64,000 nt of DNA from Apodemus sylvaticus (GCF_947179515.1 NC_067495.1:29673004-29737003), one strand, 5' to 3'. Counted from the stretch's first letter, positions 24,961 to 36,847 are shown. The notes: a model not told the origin generated them from the letters alone. Translations and numbers: made by a program.

Positions 24961-25627
24961 GACATATCAAATCCCAATTCATTTCAAGGTTGTCACCAGC
25001 ATGACTCTACTTCTGACTCATGTGATACTTCCCACTTCACACTAAGAACCCTGGGCTTCATTGCGTGTGGAGGTCTGGACCTCCTGGAAGGTCTTCTCAT
25101 CAGTAAATTGCTGCTCTATCCTCAAGGATCTCTGGGAGATTGGGCAGTGATTTGGGCAGTGATTGAGTATCACAACTGTTACTTTCACCCATAACATATC
25201 CAGACAATATTGAAGGCTTAAAGTACATCAAAAGAAAAAAAAACACCCCACATATTGAAAGGAAAGATGTCAAAACCATTGTAACACCTGAGGACTTGAA
25301 TTTAGCTGCTGTGGGGCAGTCTTATTTCCATCCTGGTCCCCTTCTTCTTCAACTTCTTTCCCCTCTGTGGAAATCCTCTTTGGAAATCCAATTTTCTTCA
25401 TCCCATTCCCCCTGTTTTGGGAGTATCACCCACTTAAGGGTTATTCTCAGTCTAGGAAGTATGTCTCTCTCCCCAGAAGAATGGAGTATATCCAGAGACT
25501 AGGGTACTTCTACAACATCCTCCTGGATGCACTTTCTCTGAACACCTACATTCTAGAAAGGGGAAGATGCCTATCTTCAGCATGCCCAGCCATACTGGGG
25601 GAACATCTCATCTCATCCCCCCTCTCA

Positions 25628-25662
25628 TATATATATATAATCTATCTATCTATCTATCTATC
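25628..25662. repeat. (TA)n(CTAT)n microsatellite
   Basis: Short TA run followed by CTAT units. Confidence 0.95.
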
Positions 25663-25972
25663 CACCCATCTAAGGATAATAGCATAGCCTATATCTAGAA
25701 GATAGACAATTAAGTCTCCCTTCCCTAAGGGCTGTGATATTTTCTTTGGTCCTACTTCAAACTTCAAGCTGTGTTACAGAAGTTGATCGTTTTCCCCTTC
25801 AGGTTACTCAGCCTAGGGTCTATAGGAATAGACTCTTTAGTGACCTATACAAAGTCCCCGGTTATTTATAGAATGGGTCTTATAGGTAGGTGGCTTTGGA
25901 TTGCTTAGCTGGGGTTCTTTACCTAAATTCTGCTGGGGGAGGGGTGATTTGATTTCTTCTGTTCTATATTTC

Positions 25973-26153
25973 TTTTTTAAAGATTTATTTATTTATTTAT
26001 TATACACTGTAGCTGTCTTCAGATTCCCCAGAAGAGTGCATAAAATCTAATTACGGATGGTTGTGAGCCACCATGTGGTTGCTGGGATTTGAACTCATGA
26101 CCTTTGGAAGAGCAGTTGGTGCTCTTAACCACTGAATCATCTCACCAGCCCCT
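25973..26153 (-). mobile_element. B2 SINE with target-site duplication
   Basis: AAAGATTTATTTATTTATTT, AGCTGTCTTCAGATTCCCCA, GTGAGCCACCATGTGGTTGC and CACTGAATCATCTCACCAGC are the B2 complement. CTGTTCTATATTTCTT on the left and CTGTTCTATATATCTT on the right form the duplication. Confidence 0.93.
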
Positions 26154-26439
26154 GTTCTATATATCTTAACACTAGGCTTTCAGTCTTTTGGTGCCTGAAA
26201 TTCTTTTCCCACATTCTTTGTCCTACCAGACAGACCATCAATTATGTTAAATCCAAGAGACTGAGCACACCCCCATCACATTTATCACTAAGTCCTAGTG
26301 ATACTATCACTTTCCCTATTTCTAGAACCTTTTCTTTCTCTACCAGCTGCACCATTCATTGCCTACACGCTGGCTGCTGTCCATCCCGTCAACCTTCTTA
26401 GCCACTTCGTGCCACTGTTATTTACTTTTTCATTACTTG

Positions 26440-26560
26440 TAAGTGGTCATGCCTCCTCCAACAAAACTGCAAGCTTCGGGAGGGCAGGTATTTTGTCTAT
26501 CTGTTTCATTGTTGTATCCCTTGCGTACAGCACATCGCTCAAGGGGTGGTGGGCTCTCAA
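26440..26560 (+). mobile_element. L2 3'-end relic
   Basis: AACTGCAAGCTTCGGGAGGG, TTGTTGTATCCCTTGCGTAC and AGCACATCGCTCAAG follow the pattern of L2 3' ends. Part of the preceding C/T-rich text (from about 26300) may belong to it. Confidence 0.5.
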
Positions 26561-26599
26561 GGCTTATTTTCTGAAATAATGATTTAGTGGTTGAACCTA

Positions 26600-27310
26600 A
26601 TTCACATACATTGGAGGCTTGGAGATAATATCTCTAACACTGTCTTCCACATAGCAAAGTTATCATGGATACTAGCTGGAGAAATGAATATTTCTGTTGC
26701 TCAAGGCCATATAGCTAATTAGTGTCCAAGCTTAAGTCTGCTTGCTTCAGTTGATTTTGTATCTTTTAAATCCAGGCTGCACCCTAGACCAATTAAAGTT
26801 GAACTTGTAGGAATGACAGAGGGTCCAGATAAGATTGCTTTTTAAGTCTCCTAAGTGATTCTGATATGGAGCCAAGATTGAGAACCATATTAAATCATGC
26901 AATAGGTTCAAGGTAACAATACACTCCTCTCATCCTATGTCTAATAGACAAACAACATTTGGGAAAAATTAAAGACATGTTTGGAAACAGCAATGAAAGG
27001 AAGGAACATGCCATGGGTTAGGACCACACTACTGTAAGAACTAGCATGTGTTAATCTCCAAAAGTGAGCTCTGACGTCAGAGAAATGGTTTTATAAGGTG
27101 GGTGTAGGTATTAAAATAAAATAAATAATGGAAATACATTTGAGACTAGTTACTAAGAAGCTTTTGCCCAATAATCTGTGTAGATCTCAGGAAAGTTATT
27201 CCAGGGATTTGAGAAGGGTTCTTTGTGCACATCATTTAAAATGAGCAAATCCCAGCTGTGTTTGTCAAAGGGGACTTTTTTGGACATTGAAGGATAAAAA
27301 GCAATAGGAG
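26600..27310. other. No gene or clear repeat
   Basis: Unique AT-rich sequence leading to the (TA)n at 27314. Confidence 0.5.
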
Positions 27311-27311
27311 T

Positions 27312-27313
<2 letters not shown>

Positions 27314-27356
<43 letters not shown>
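27314..27356. repeat. (TA)n run abutting the assembly gap
   Basis: An uninterrupted TA run of more than 40 bases up to the first N. Its real length is unknown. Confidence 0.97.
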
Positions 27357-27556
27357 NNNNNNNNNNNNNNNNNNNNNNNNNNNNNNNNNNNNNNNNNNNN
27401 NNNNNNNNNNNNNNNNNNNNNNNNNNNNNNNNNNNNNNNNNNNNNNNNNNNNNNNNNNNNNNNNNNNNNNNNNNNNNNNNNNNNNNNNNNNNNNNNNNNN
27501 NNNNNNNNNNNNNNNNNNNNNNNNNNNNNNNNNNNNNNNNNNNNNNNNNNNNNNNN
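27357..27556. other. Assembly gap (200 N)
   Basis: Exactly 200 unknown bases between (TA)n and (TTTC)n. The round length suggests a placeholder size. Confidence 1.
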
Positions 27557-27720
27557 TTTCTTTCTTTCTTTTTTGTTTTTGACAGGGTCTCTCTCTGTGT
27601 AGCCCTGGCTGTTCTGGAACTCATTCTGTCAACCAGGCTGGCCTTGAACTCACAGAGATCCACCTGCCTCTGCTTCCTGAGCGCTGAGATTAAAAGTGTG
27701 AGCCACCATGTCCAGACCAA
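27557..27720 (-). mobile_element. B1 SINE, tail cut by the gap
   Basis: TTTC units, then GACAGGGTCTCTCTCTGTGT, GGCTGGCCTTGAACTCACAG and TGAGCCACCATGTCCAGACC: the complement of B1. The A-rich tail (T/C on this strand) runs into the gap. Confidence 0.9.
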
Positions 27721-27838
27721 ACAAGAACTGTACTTTTGCTCCCTAATTGGAAGAGAAGCTTTACAAGGTTAAATCTTTACCCAATTTAGTTCACAGACTA
27801 AAAGGAGGCTCATTTACTTTTTTTCACCCAGGCACATA

Positions 27839-27892
27839 TACCCACACACAGACACGGACGGACAGACAGACAGACAGACAGACACACACACA
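27839..27892. repeat. (GACA)n(CA)n microsatellite
   Basis: GGACAGACAGACAGACAGAC units flanked by CA. Confidence 0.95.
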
Positions 27893-27899
27893 ATTAAAA

Positions 27900-28484
27900 A
27901 GTAATTTTTAAAGAAACTGTTGAAAGAGAGGAAGTTGTTTTCTGCACCATACAAGAAATGTAGACAGAGGAGAGCCTGGATACAGGCACATACATTACTT
28001 GCTTTATAATTTATAGTTCAGGAACCATCTTTCCTCTCATTTGATCCTACCTTGCTGATGCCATTCACCCTCATGTATGGTCATAAACTGCCCTTTCCAC
28101 CTCAGTCTGAAGTCTATTCTCCAAGGTCAAAAAGAGAGTGAAACAGCAGAAAGGATAACACTTATGTTTGGAAAACAAAATTATGTCCATAGGTCTCGAG
28201 TGAATTTTTAGGTAGATGTTAGTGTCCCGAAATATGTCATTTGCATGGAAAACAGGGTGGCTTGTGCCGCTGCCACATGGAACAAACTTGGGATTCTACT
28301 GGGAAAAAAGATGGAGGTGGCATGGATAGGTATCTGTCATTATAGCAAAATCACATGAAGCCTGTAGGTATTGAAAAATAAAATCAATATTTCTTCTTTC
28401 CATAGTAACGAAGGCAAGACTAAGAGAATGATAAAAAAAATAAAAAACATTGTTTAAGACTCAGATCCATTCTTCTTTCTTCCC
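27900..28484. other. Unique stretch, no gene
   Basis: Contains an octamer-like ATTTGCAT at about 28239 and CCGCTGCCACATGG nearby. No coding or repeat signal. Confidence 0.45.
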
Positions 28485-28681
<197 letters not shown>

Positions 28682-29607
28682 GCCCTTGTTTTGAACTGTG
28701 GCTTTCAGAGGGGTGTGATTCTTTCCAGTATCAACAGGAAAAGAATACTTTCAACACAGTTCAGAACAGATGAGGGTGAGGCTGTGATGGAGTCGCATGC
28801 TTACCATTTCTGTTTTTCAACCGAATTCCTGGGCTATGGTTTCCTTTCATTCTCCCTGCCTGACATTTCATCTGTGTACTGGGAAGGGCATCAGATAATC
28901 AATCTTAACTTCTTTTCTTCTTGCAGTGTTTCTCCCAGAGTCACTGTTACTATAAAGATTCCCAGGTGCTGTTGTGCCTCATGGAGAATCTTAACGTTTC
29001 TTTATGGAGAAACTGTCGTTATTTTCAGACTCTTATTGAACCCATTATGAGACCATTGAGACAGAATAAAAAATAAAAATGACTACTTTTTGCACTGGCT
29101 GATATTCTTGAATCTTTACAATTTTGAAGTGGAGAAAGAAAATAATTTAACGACATTCAACAAAAATAATTTAAGAGGCATGGCTGGTGGATTGTCTCAC
29201 ATTTGATGCCAGAAGTCTTGGAATTCCCACATAAATATGAAAAGGGCCACATAAATTTCAGTGACATTTTTAGTTAAAAAATTCCTGCTGATAGAATCAC
29301 CTTCTCCATCAAAGGTGATCTTGGTGTACAATTGAAAACCTGGCTATCTGGGAAAGTACCCCTTTGCCATGAGTTCTGAATTTCCATTTACAGCATTCTT
29401 TCTCTGAGTGGTTGCTCATGCTGGCTTTGAATTGACGTGTTGACCTTTTTGTGTTTTTGTGTCCTCCATTCATAAAATTGGCTGAACATTTTAGTTGTAT
29501 TTGCACCAACTCAAATATCCTGACCCCAAAACTCATACCTAACACCAGTGATATCAGCTTTCAAGGACAAGACATTTCTGCAATTATATTATAAATTTTG
29601 TATCCTC

Positions 29608-29679
29608 TCTGTCTCTCTGTCTCTGTCTGTCTGTCTGTCTCTCTCTGTCTCTGTCTCTATCTGTCTCTCTCTGTCTCTG

Positions 29680-29731
<52 letters not shown>

Positions 29732-29890
29732 TGTGTGTATACACAAATAGTGGCCAGAAGACAACTTTCTTTCTACCAACAATTATCTCTGCCATGTTGG
29801 TCTTGGAGAGGAAACTCCGATTGTCATGCTTGGCAGCAAGTACCTTTACCAGCTGGGCCATTTGGACCTTGCAAGTAGATTTTGAATCAC
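29608..29890 (-). mobile_element. (TCTG)n(TG)n tail with B3/B4-like SINE remnant
   Basis: The simple repeat (29608-29740) is followed by GGCCAGAAGACAACTTTCTT, TTGTCATGCTTGGCAGCAAG and CCTTTACCAGCTGGGCCATT, the complement of a B3/B4 head. Confidence 0.6.
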
Positions 29891-29899
29891 ATTAATTAA

Positions 29900-31950
29900 T
29901 AGGGTGTAGTAATTTCCCCACAAAGATTAAGTGTCCTTCATTGCTGCTGATTGGCTTGATATTCTTTTGTTGTCTTTTGTTTGTTAGAACCCATTAAATG
30001 GAATATCGTAATATCGCAGTGACTTTCCTGTGGTGATGTTAACTTCTTTTACGCCCACATAACATACTTTATCCTCTGGTTTTCTTATTAGGTTTACTAA
30101 CAGTCCATTGTTGTACCATTAACATTTAACGGCCCAGGAAGAAGAACATGCTATTATACAACTCTTGGCAAAACCCAGCCCTGGTGTAGAAAAGTCATTA
30201 TGTTTCAGGAAGTTTTAGCTTTCTTACATCCTATGTCTTATCTTTAATGCAAGCTTTCTATTCTTCCAGGACCTCCTGATATTGTAAAAGGAATCAGAGT
30301 AAAAGAGGGGCAAGTGGACCAGAAAGACATACAAATCAAGCAAAGTCAGTTCCAGTGCCTGCACTTAGATCAGTGATTAATCAAACTAATGGGGAGTTCT
30401 AATTCGGTGCTTTGCTACCCTTATGCCCTGTAATTGTGGTGTCTCTGAATCCAAAGGAGACACGTTGGGCTCTACATGCCCAGGCGCATAGCTTTTAAAT
30501 CTTCATAACTCTATAATTACTGCAGTGCTTTCCTTCAAATCTGGCTCAATTTCACTTCCTTAATGAGTACCACAATCTTGATAAAGTTTGAAGTTTGCTG
30601 CCTCTGCTGTTCACAAGGACTCTATCCCAGGCTGATAATGTGAATGGCAGATTTTACACTTTCAAGTTCCTCTCCAAAAGAGGTGAGTGATTTAAGGACC
30701 ACCGTTGTCACAAGCACTTCTTCTGGGTTAAGGCCAGAACTGAGTGTTTTCATCAGAGAAGGGCGCTTGCAGAGCAAGTTCTAAATAGTTAAAAGGGAGG
30801 GGCACAGGAGCCTTATGAACCCCTGGAGAATGGTTGTTTGGTTTTATTAGTGCCATGTGCCCTAGAGACTGTGGTTCATCTTACCCAACTGAAGACTTTC
30901 CTTATAGCAAATGTATTAAAAATCTCCCACTTCCTCCTCATAAACTTAGCCCTCCAAAGAGTCAAACTCACAAGTCAGCTTTCAAAACAAAGCAACCTAT
31001 TTTCCCACATTCTTTCTGTACTGCCTGGTTTTCAGATTTTTTAAAAGACACGTTGGAATGCCATTTAATAATTCTGTCAGGAGTATATCTTCTCTTGCTG
31101 CTGCTTTGAGGTTCTCCCTATTTCACCATGTGGTGATGCTTGCACTCTGATTTTGTCTTTGGGCATCTAAATTGGGAGAGCCAGCACTGAAGTCCTGGTG
31201 ACTTTTAGACTGCCTGCTCCAGTCTGTATCCCAGACAATGCTAATTGCTCTGGGATTCTGGATACTACTTAATTTCTATCTCTATTATAGCTTGTCTGTC
31301 TCGGCCCTACAATTCTTTGTTTACATGTCTGCCTACATTGCTAGACTGCACCTTTTCAAGCAATGTTTGTGCTTTCTTTCTTTTTATATCCTGAGAACCT
31401 CACAGAGATTCCCAACCACAATGAATGTTTGCACCCTGTCAATGGAAGCAACCGACATAAGTCTGTTATACAAGCAGAAGAGAGACTATGTGAATGAAAG
31501 TCCATTGTTGTTGACTATCACCATTTGCTTTAACTTTCTCGGATAGTTTGAATTATGTATTCACAGCTCTGACTATATCCAGACGTGGCATGCTTAAAAT
31601 TATATTTAGTTGTAAAATGTGAGGCTAGGATTTTTGACGATAAGAAGAACTACCCGTGGAAACAATTAGCAATCAATGGTTTTGCATGGGAAGATAAAAA
31701 AAAGGATGCTTGGAAGAGTATTTAGATTCACAGTTTTCAGCATTTGAGGGAAACCATTTAATGTCATTCCTTCCCCCCCCCCCACACACACAATGTTCTC
31801 CTGTCAGTAAAATGCTGAGAGATACTCCTGTATTTCGAATTTAATAGACTAAATGAAGCTCGTTGAGGAAGAAAAGCATCAATTAAAATAAAGGGAACTT
31901 TCAATAGCAGTATATTGTCTTTATCTCCCTTTGAAATTATACTCATGATG
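29900..31950. other. Long mostly unique stretch, no gene
   Basis: No preserved retroelement in about 2 kb, unusual for this window. Around 31290-31410 a faint L2-like pattern appears. The part at 30290-30760 is balanced in composition and free of repeats. Confidence 0.5.
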
Positions 31951-31995
<45 letters not shown>

Positions 31996-32022
31996 TACCT
32001 GTCTGTCTGTTTGTCTGTCTAT
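31951..32022. repeat. (CTAT)n(CTGT)n microsatellite
   Basis: About 45 bases of CTAT, then CTGT units. Confidence 0.97.
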
Positions 32023-32029
32023 ATACATT

Positions 32030-33320
32030 TTTAGATTTACTTATGCTTTCAGGAGATCAATATTTTGATGTATTAATGATATTTCTTCCTGGTGATTCAT
32101 AACAAATGGTATACAAAGTCAAACTCAAGGTTGCCGAACTAGAAAAATAATGCTGTGAAAGCTTTGAGCAGACCGTTTATGCTATAAATCACCCCTATGG
32201 AAGATGCGGCTTCCTCGGCAAGATGGTTTATAACTTGGCCTGGCTTTCTTCTACCACCCAGTAAAGCTAATGGGGAAAAGGAGTTAGTAGGTCTCAGAAT
32301 CAACAGCTAACTGACATTTAATGTGGGGAAATATTTTGGGAAGCCCGTGGTGGTGCCTCTTCATGCAGGGAGGAGAGAAGAGAGGACCATCTTTCACACC
32401 CCTTATGCCTACTTTGTGTATGATCTGTTTCCATATCTTTGGAGGCTCTCTCATATTTAGATTTTATTTCCACTTATAGTGTTTTTATACTGGAAGTTTA
32501 TTTGTAAGAGTAGTATAAATATGGGTTAACTCTGAGCTCTCAGAACTTCTCTATTTCAATATGAACAACATGACTTTCTAACTATTTTCCAAAAATGGCC
32601 ACCTCTCCTGCCTTTCTCCACACCATTGTCTGTTTTTCTCCTTCCCCAAAATGCTGCCAGCATCACTTTTTATGTACAAAGCATGTCCTTCGTTTGCTTC
32701 CAAGTTGTGATATCATTACATAACCAGAATATATATTTCCTATTCATGAAACAGCTTAGGTAACATAGGTTGGGATGGAATGCTTATAATGTTTCTTAAT
32801 ACATTTAATGGAATTTTAAAATATTTATTAGCTTTTAGGAGTAAGATACAGTGATTGAGGTAGGAATAGGTTCAAATGGGTGGATGAAGGGAGGCTTCGG
32901 TCATTATGCTAACATGGTTCATGCATCTCCTGACAAGTCTTATATAAAAGAAATATTTTCACCATTAATAATGCTGATGTGGCATAGATGATGGGGAAGT
33001 GAATTAGGAAATTTTGGTAAAGAAGCTTTGGGCATCTCTACTTTTGTGCTTGCTCTAGAGGAAACTTGGTGCTTTAGAAAGCCTTACTTCCTACTGGGCT
33101 GTGGAAGGCTGAGTGAAGCGGTGGGCCATGCTGATGCCCACAGGATGTTTCATTTCTTTACGGCTTATACTGATCACACATTGGAGTTTATGGGGAAATT
33201 GTGCTAGCTTTTGAGTTGTGTGAATGACTGCCTGGGATTAGGCTTTTCTTTTTTAAATGCTTTTTTTTGTACTTTTCATCTTGGCGATAACTGATAGGAA
33301 AGGGCATATGTCCATGTGAG
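32030..33320. other. No gene or clear repeat
   Basis: Unique AT-rich sequence. Confidence 0.5.
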
Positions 33321-33321
33321 G

Positions 33322-33402
33322 GTGTGAGAGAGAAAGAGATAGATACAGAGACAGAGAGACAGAGATAAACAGAGACAGACAGACAAGAGACAGAAAGAGC
33401 AG
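33322..33402. repeat. GA/GACA-rich simple repeat
   Basis: Imperfect AGAGACAGAGA-type units. Confidence 0.85.
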
Positions 33403-33474
33403 GCAAGACTATAACTAGGCATAAGAATCTACATTCATATAGCAACCTTCACTTTGATTAAAAACAACTTTTAT

Positions 33475-33590
33475 ACTTTATTTATTTTGTTTGTGTGGAG
33501 TCAGTTCTTGCCTTCTATTATGTGGGATCAAATTCAGCTCTTTAGACTTGGTGGTATCTTTACGCAATGAACCATTTCACTAGCTCTAAC
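33475..33590 (-). mobile_element. B3-like SINE remnant
   Basis: GTGGGATCAAATTCAGCTCT, ACTTGGTGGTATCTTTACGC and GAACCATTTCACTAGCTC follow the complement of a B3/B4 head. Confidence 0.45.
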
Positions 33591-33773
33591 AGACTTAATA
33601 TTGTTAGAGGAAAACTTTTTGGGGAAAGCTCAGGGTAAATGCAACCCAGGATCTGAATAATATATAGCCTGGATATGTTGAAAAAATGCAGTCATTGACT
33701 ATATACCCCATCAGGATTACATGTGGTTGCTACATTTAAAATTTTTCAATATTCTTATTCCATAAAACTGGAG

Positions 33774-33985
33774 CTAGCCGAGTGGGTGGCACATGCCTTT
33801 AGTTCCAGAACTTGGAAACTTGGGAGGTAGAGGCAGGCAGATATGAGTTTGAGGCCAGGCTGGAGTTCATTCTAGAAAAGCCAGGGCGACACAGAGAAAC
33901 CTTGTCTTGAAAAACAAAACAAAAAAAACCAAAAAAAAAAACAAAACAAAACTAAGCCAAACAAAAACAAAAACAAAAACAAAGC
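33774..33985 (+). mobile_element. B1 SINE with long A-rich tail
   Basis: GCCGAGTGGGTGGCACATGC, GGTAGAGGCAGGCAGATATG and GACACAGAGAAACCTTGTCT, then an AAAC-rich tail of about 75 bases. Confidence 0.88.
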
Positions 33986-33989
33986 AAAA

Positions 33990-35089
33990 AACCAGGAGCC
34001 CAAACCCAAATTGTTTATGTGTTGAGGGTGGGGGAAGAATGAACCACACAGGAGGGGCTCGAGGTGGGAAGGGAGGGAAAGGTTGCTACTAAGAAACTCT
34101 CTTGAAGTTGCTCTCCATAGATAACATATTAATGAGCATGATCATTTTTATTGATTTTATCTTTGGTGACACTGAAAGAAGCTTTCTTGGAAAGGTCACT
34201 AGGGAAAGAAAAAGGGGAAAGGAATACTGAGAATCAAGGAGCTCAAAAACCAACACCAAAGTCTTTTATCTTTTGACTCAATGGCATCATTAGCCCAGGT
34301 ATAGGAGTCCAGGAATGGAGAAAGTCTTTCCTGTTGTATAGTTGAATGGTGCTTTGATTCACCTGTGCTAGTCCCTTTAGGCTAGATACTCAGATAACTA
34401 GCCAGAAATTCAGCTTAAACAGCCCTTAGAATCTTCTTTCTCTCCTACCTTGGCCCTCAGCCCCTTAAGATCACCTCTTCTGATCTAAGAAAGGAACTCA
34501 CCAATAACTCCAGTCAGGAGTGAAAGCTACACAGTGCTCACTCACTCACGGGACACACAGGTAGGTGGCTCCCCTGGCTCCCAGGTCAACAGGAGTTCTA
34601 GGTGTGCAGAACTAGCTGAAGGCAGGGCCGACTGCTGCCATCAGCCTTGCTAAGTGGATTCCTCTAGCATTCTTTACTCTTCACTGTGGTCAGAGAAGTA
34701 GGCTCTGCTTTGTCCCCCTAGCAGAGTCTCTGTTCAAAATTTCAAACATCTTAAAAAGTGTCAAGCTACATTTTAAATTAACCAGCTCTCTGGATTTGTG
34801 ATATAAAGCACACATGCTGAGAAACAGTTCCAAAGCATACTTTTTTTTTTTTTTAACTTTCTATTAGGAAACAAAACCACATTTAAAGTTGTAAGAACTA
34901 CGCAGTGAACTGCAATCTGCTCTTTGCTTAGACACATTATTTGGGTTGTTTTTTCTCTTTGTTTGTCATGGTCATTTCATTATTACTGTCACTGTCACCA
35001 CCATCACCGCCACTACCTTTATTCTTGTTACCAAATAATTTATGAGGACCTTGCATACAACATGAAACTTTACCTCCAAAATCCCAGCT

Positions 35090-35090
<1 letters not shown>
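33990..35090. other. No gene or clear repeat
   Basis: Unique sequence with a poly(T) at about 34841-34854. A donor-like ACAG|GTAGGT at 34559 has no coding context. Confidence 0.5.

Positions 35091-35091
<1 letters not shown>

Positions 35092-35120
<29 letters not shown>
35092..35120. repeat. (TC)n microsatellite
   Basis: Short pure TC run. Confidence 0.95.
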
Positions 35121-35123
<3 letters not shown>

Positions 35124-36114
35124 CAGGGATATTCCTTCACCAAAAATGGCTTTTTTGTTGTTTTGTTGTTTTGCTTTGTTTTTAGGTAGAATAAGATGGG
35201 TTCTGTTGAAATCTTTGTGACCAATGTGAAAGTTGATTCAAAGTCTGTCTTGCATGGATCCCTTTTCAAGGCAGGGAGCCCAGAGGACAGACCATTGCAT
35301 GTCTAGAAGACTTTATTGCTTCCATAAACAATATTTTTCCACATTCGTTTTAGATGCATGAAAGGAAGACAACGTCCCCAAGATTTGCCTGTGACCTTGA
35401 ATTTTATTTATTTTATATATTTATTTCACAGTATACATTGTGGAAGGATGAAAGCTTGTATTTATTATCAGTTCCCAAAGTCTTTTTAGGTTTTCGGCTG
35501 TCACCATGTAGCCTGCAAACTACTGCAATTGAAAAATATATGCCTTTTAAGAAATTATACCTTTTAGTTAAACAAGGGGAAACCTTTCCATTCTTCTGTG
35601 AGTCATCATCTCTCCTGTGGGGACCTTTAAAACCCCAGTGTTGGATTAACACAGTAGGGCAACAAGGAGGTAATCCGATTGATTCATTTCACTTAATGTG
35701 CAATGAATTTTGCAAGTGACTTTCTGGGGGTGGGGGTTGCTTCCTAGTAATCTGGGTCTCAGTCATGATGTTCTGTAGAAGGCAGTTCTCAAGGCAGACC
35801 AAAACAGGATGCCAGAAAAATGGTATAAACAGCGTCTGGCCACTCTGGCCATGTGGGAATGCACCCATGCTGCGTCACCCTTCCCAGCTGTCTCTGTGAA
35901 CACAGTGCCTGGGGCACTTTAAGGAGTAGCCCAGATTTCCCCTCTAAGAACCCAAAGACTTGACAGAGCTAGAATTCTATGAAAGGACTTGCTCCAACAC
36001 GAATCGACAGCATCCCCAATACTTTCCTCCCTCTTAGCTGGCTACCAGCACCCCCACTCTCAACTTGAGGACACCCCGCCCCCACCACGCTCATAGTCTC
36101 AATTCTAACCTCTG
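35121..36114. other. Proximal 5' flank of Nhs
   Basis: Repeat-free sequence just before the CpG island. A 121-codon frame at 35354-35719 has no recognisable family and no splice or promoter context. Distal promoter elements are possible but not identified. Confidence 0.4.
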
Positions 36115-36426
36115 AGACACGTTTGAGAAAGTGCGGGCGGTGGAACTCACCAGGCGCGGTCCGGCCACCAGTGACTCCCAGCGGCCGCACAGGGCGCTGC
36201 GCCCCTCTCTCCCTGGCCTCCCCCGCCCGGTGTCCGCCCTGCCGCCCCCGCGCCGCCTCCTGAGCCAGGGCTGGAGGCGGATTCCTCTGTCCGGGTTTTC
36301 AGAGCGCCTTTCCGAAATCTCCTCCCCGCCCAGAAAGGGAGAGAGATCCCAGGCGCAATCGCTCCCCGGAGCGGCCGAGGGGCGCGCGGGGAGAGGCCTG
36401 CGCCGGGGTACTTTCAAACTGAGACG

Positions 36427-36549
36427 CGCGCACACACTCACACCCACCCACCCACCCACCTATACACACACGCGGACACACACACATACACACACGATCA
36501 CACACACACACACACTCACTCACTCACTCACTCACACATACACACACGC
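36427..36549. repeat. CA / CCCA / CTCA microsatellite directly upstream of the TATA-like box
   Basis: Mixed CA runs, CCCA units and six ACTC units. The tract ends within a few bases of the TATA-like box. Confidence 0.95.
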
Positions 36550-36562
36550 CCATTTATATAGG
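36550..36562 (+). promoter_or_regulatory. Nhs: TATA-like box of the Nhs promoter
   Basis: CCATTTATATAGGC occurs between a CA-rich microsatellite and GC-rich leader sequence, about 50 bases before the only upstream ATG and 360 bases before the Nhs start codon. The position suits a core promoter with initiation near 36583-36590. Many CpG-island promoters lack TATA and use dispersed starts, so the functional role is inferred. Confidence 0.5.
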
Positions 36563-36603
36563 CGGCGGCAGTGGCCAGGGCGGCGGCAACGGGCTCAGGA
36601 GCG

Positions 36604-36642
36604 ATGGAGCTGAGCCGGGTGACCCCGGTTGGGAGCAAGTGA
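36604..36642 (+). CDS. Candidate uORF in the Nhs leader (12 codons)
   Basis: ATG with G at -3 and G at +4, a stronger Kozak context than the Nhs start (G at -3, C at +4). It encodes MELSRVTPVGSK and ends at TGA before the Nhs ATG without overlapping it. It is the only ATG between the TATA-like box and the Nhs start. If initiation is at about 36585, the uATG lies only about 15-20 bases from the cap and may be partly skipped. No homology is claimed; any role would be regulatory. Confidence 0.4.
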   Translation: MELSRVTPVGSK

Positions 36643-36771
36643 AGAGGACCCAAGCACACCCTGAGATTTCTGTGCCCAGCGCTTGTCATCTTTCCTAGAC
36701 AGCCGTGCTCCCGGAGGAGGACAGGTCAGACTAAGCTGTGAAGGAGAGGGTGGGCAAGAGGAGGAGGCCAG

Positions 36772-36847
36772 GTGAGCAGAGGAGCCCTCAGCGTCTCTGG
36801 ACTGCCCGAATCGCTTTTTGCGGGACTCCTGCCTTCTCCTTGCTCAG
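36772..36847 (+). other. Possible optional 76-base intron in the Nhs leader
   Basis: A good donor (CAG|GTGAGC, intron from 36772) is followed by a pyrimidine-rich acceptor (CCTTCTCCTTGCTCAG ending 36847). At 76 bases it would be very short but still spliceable. The same acceptor could instead serve an upstream alternative first exon. Neither option changes the Nhs coding sequence or removes the uORF. Confidence 0.22.

Noticed and set aside
27265..27720. 151-codon minus-strand frame spanning the gap
   Set aside because: It runs through 200 N, a TA repeat and a B1; not real.
34559..34567. Splice-donor-like site ACAG|GTAGGT in the 5' flank
   Set aside because: No associated open exon, acceptor or promoter; single GT matches are common.
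35354..35719. 121-codon plus-strand frame before the CpG island
   Set aside because: No recognisable domain, no splice or promoter context, ordinary composition for chance frames.
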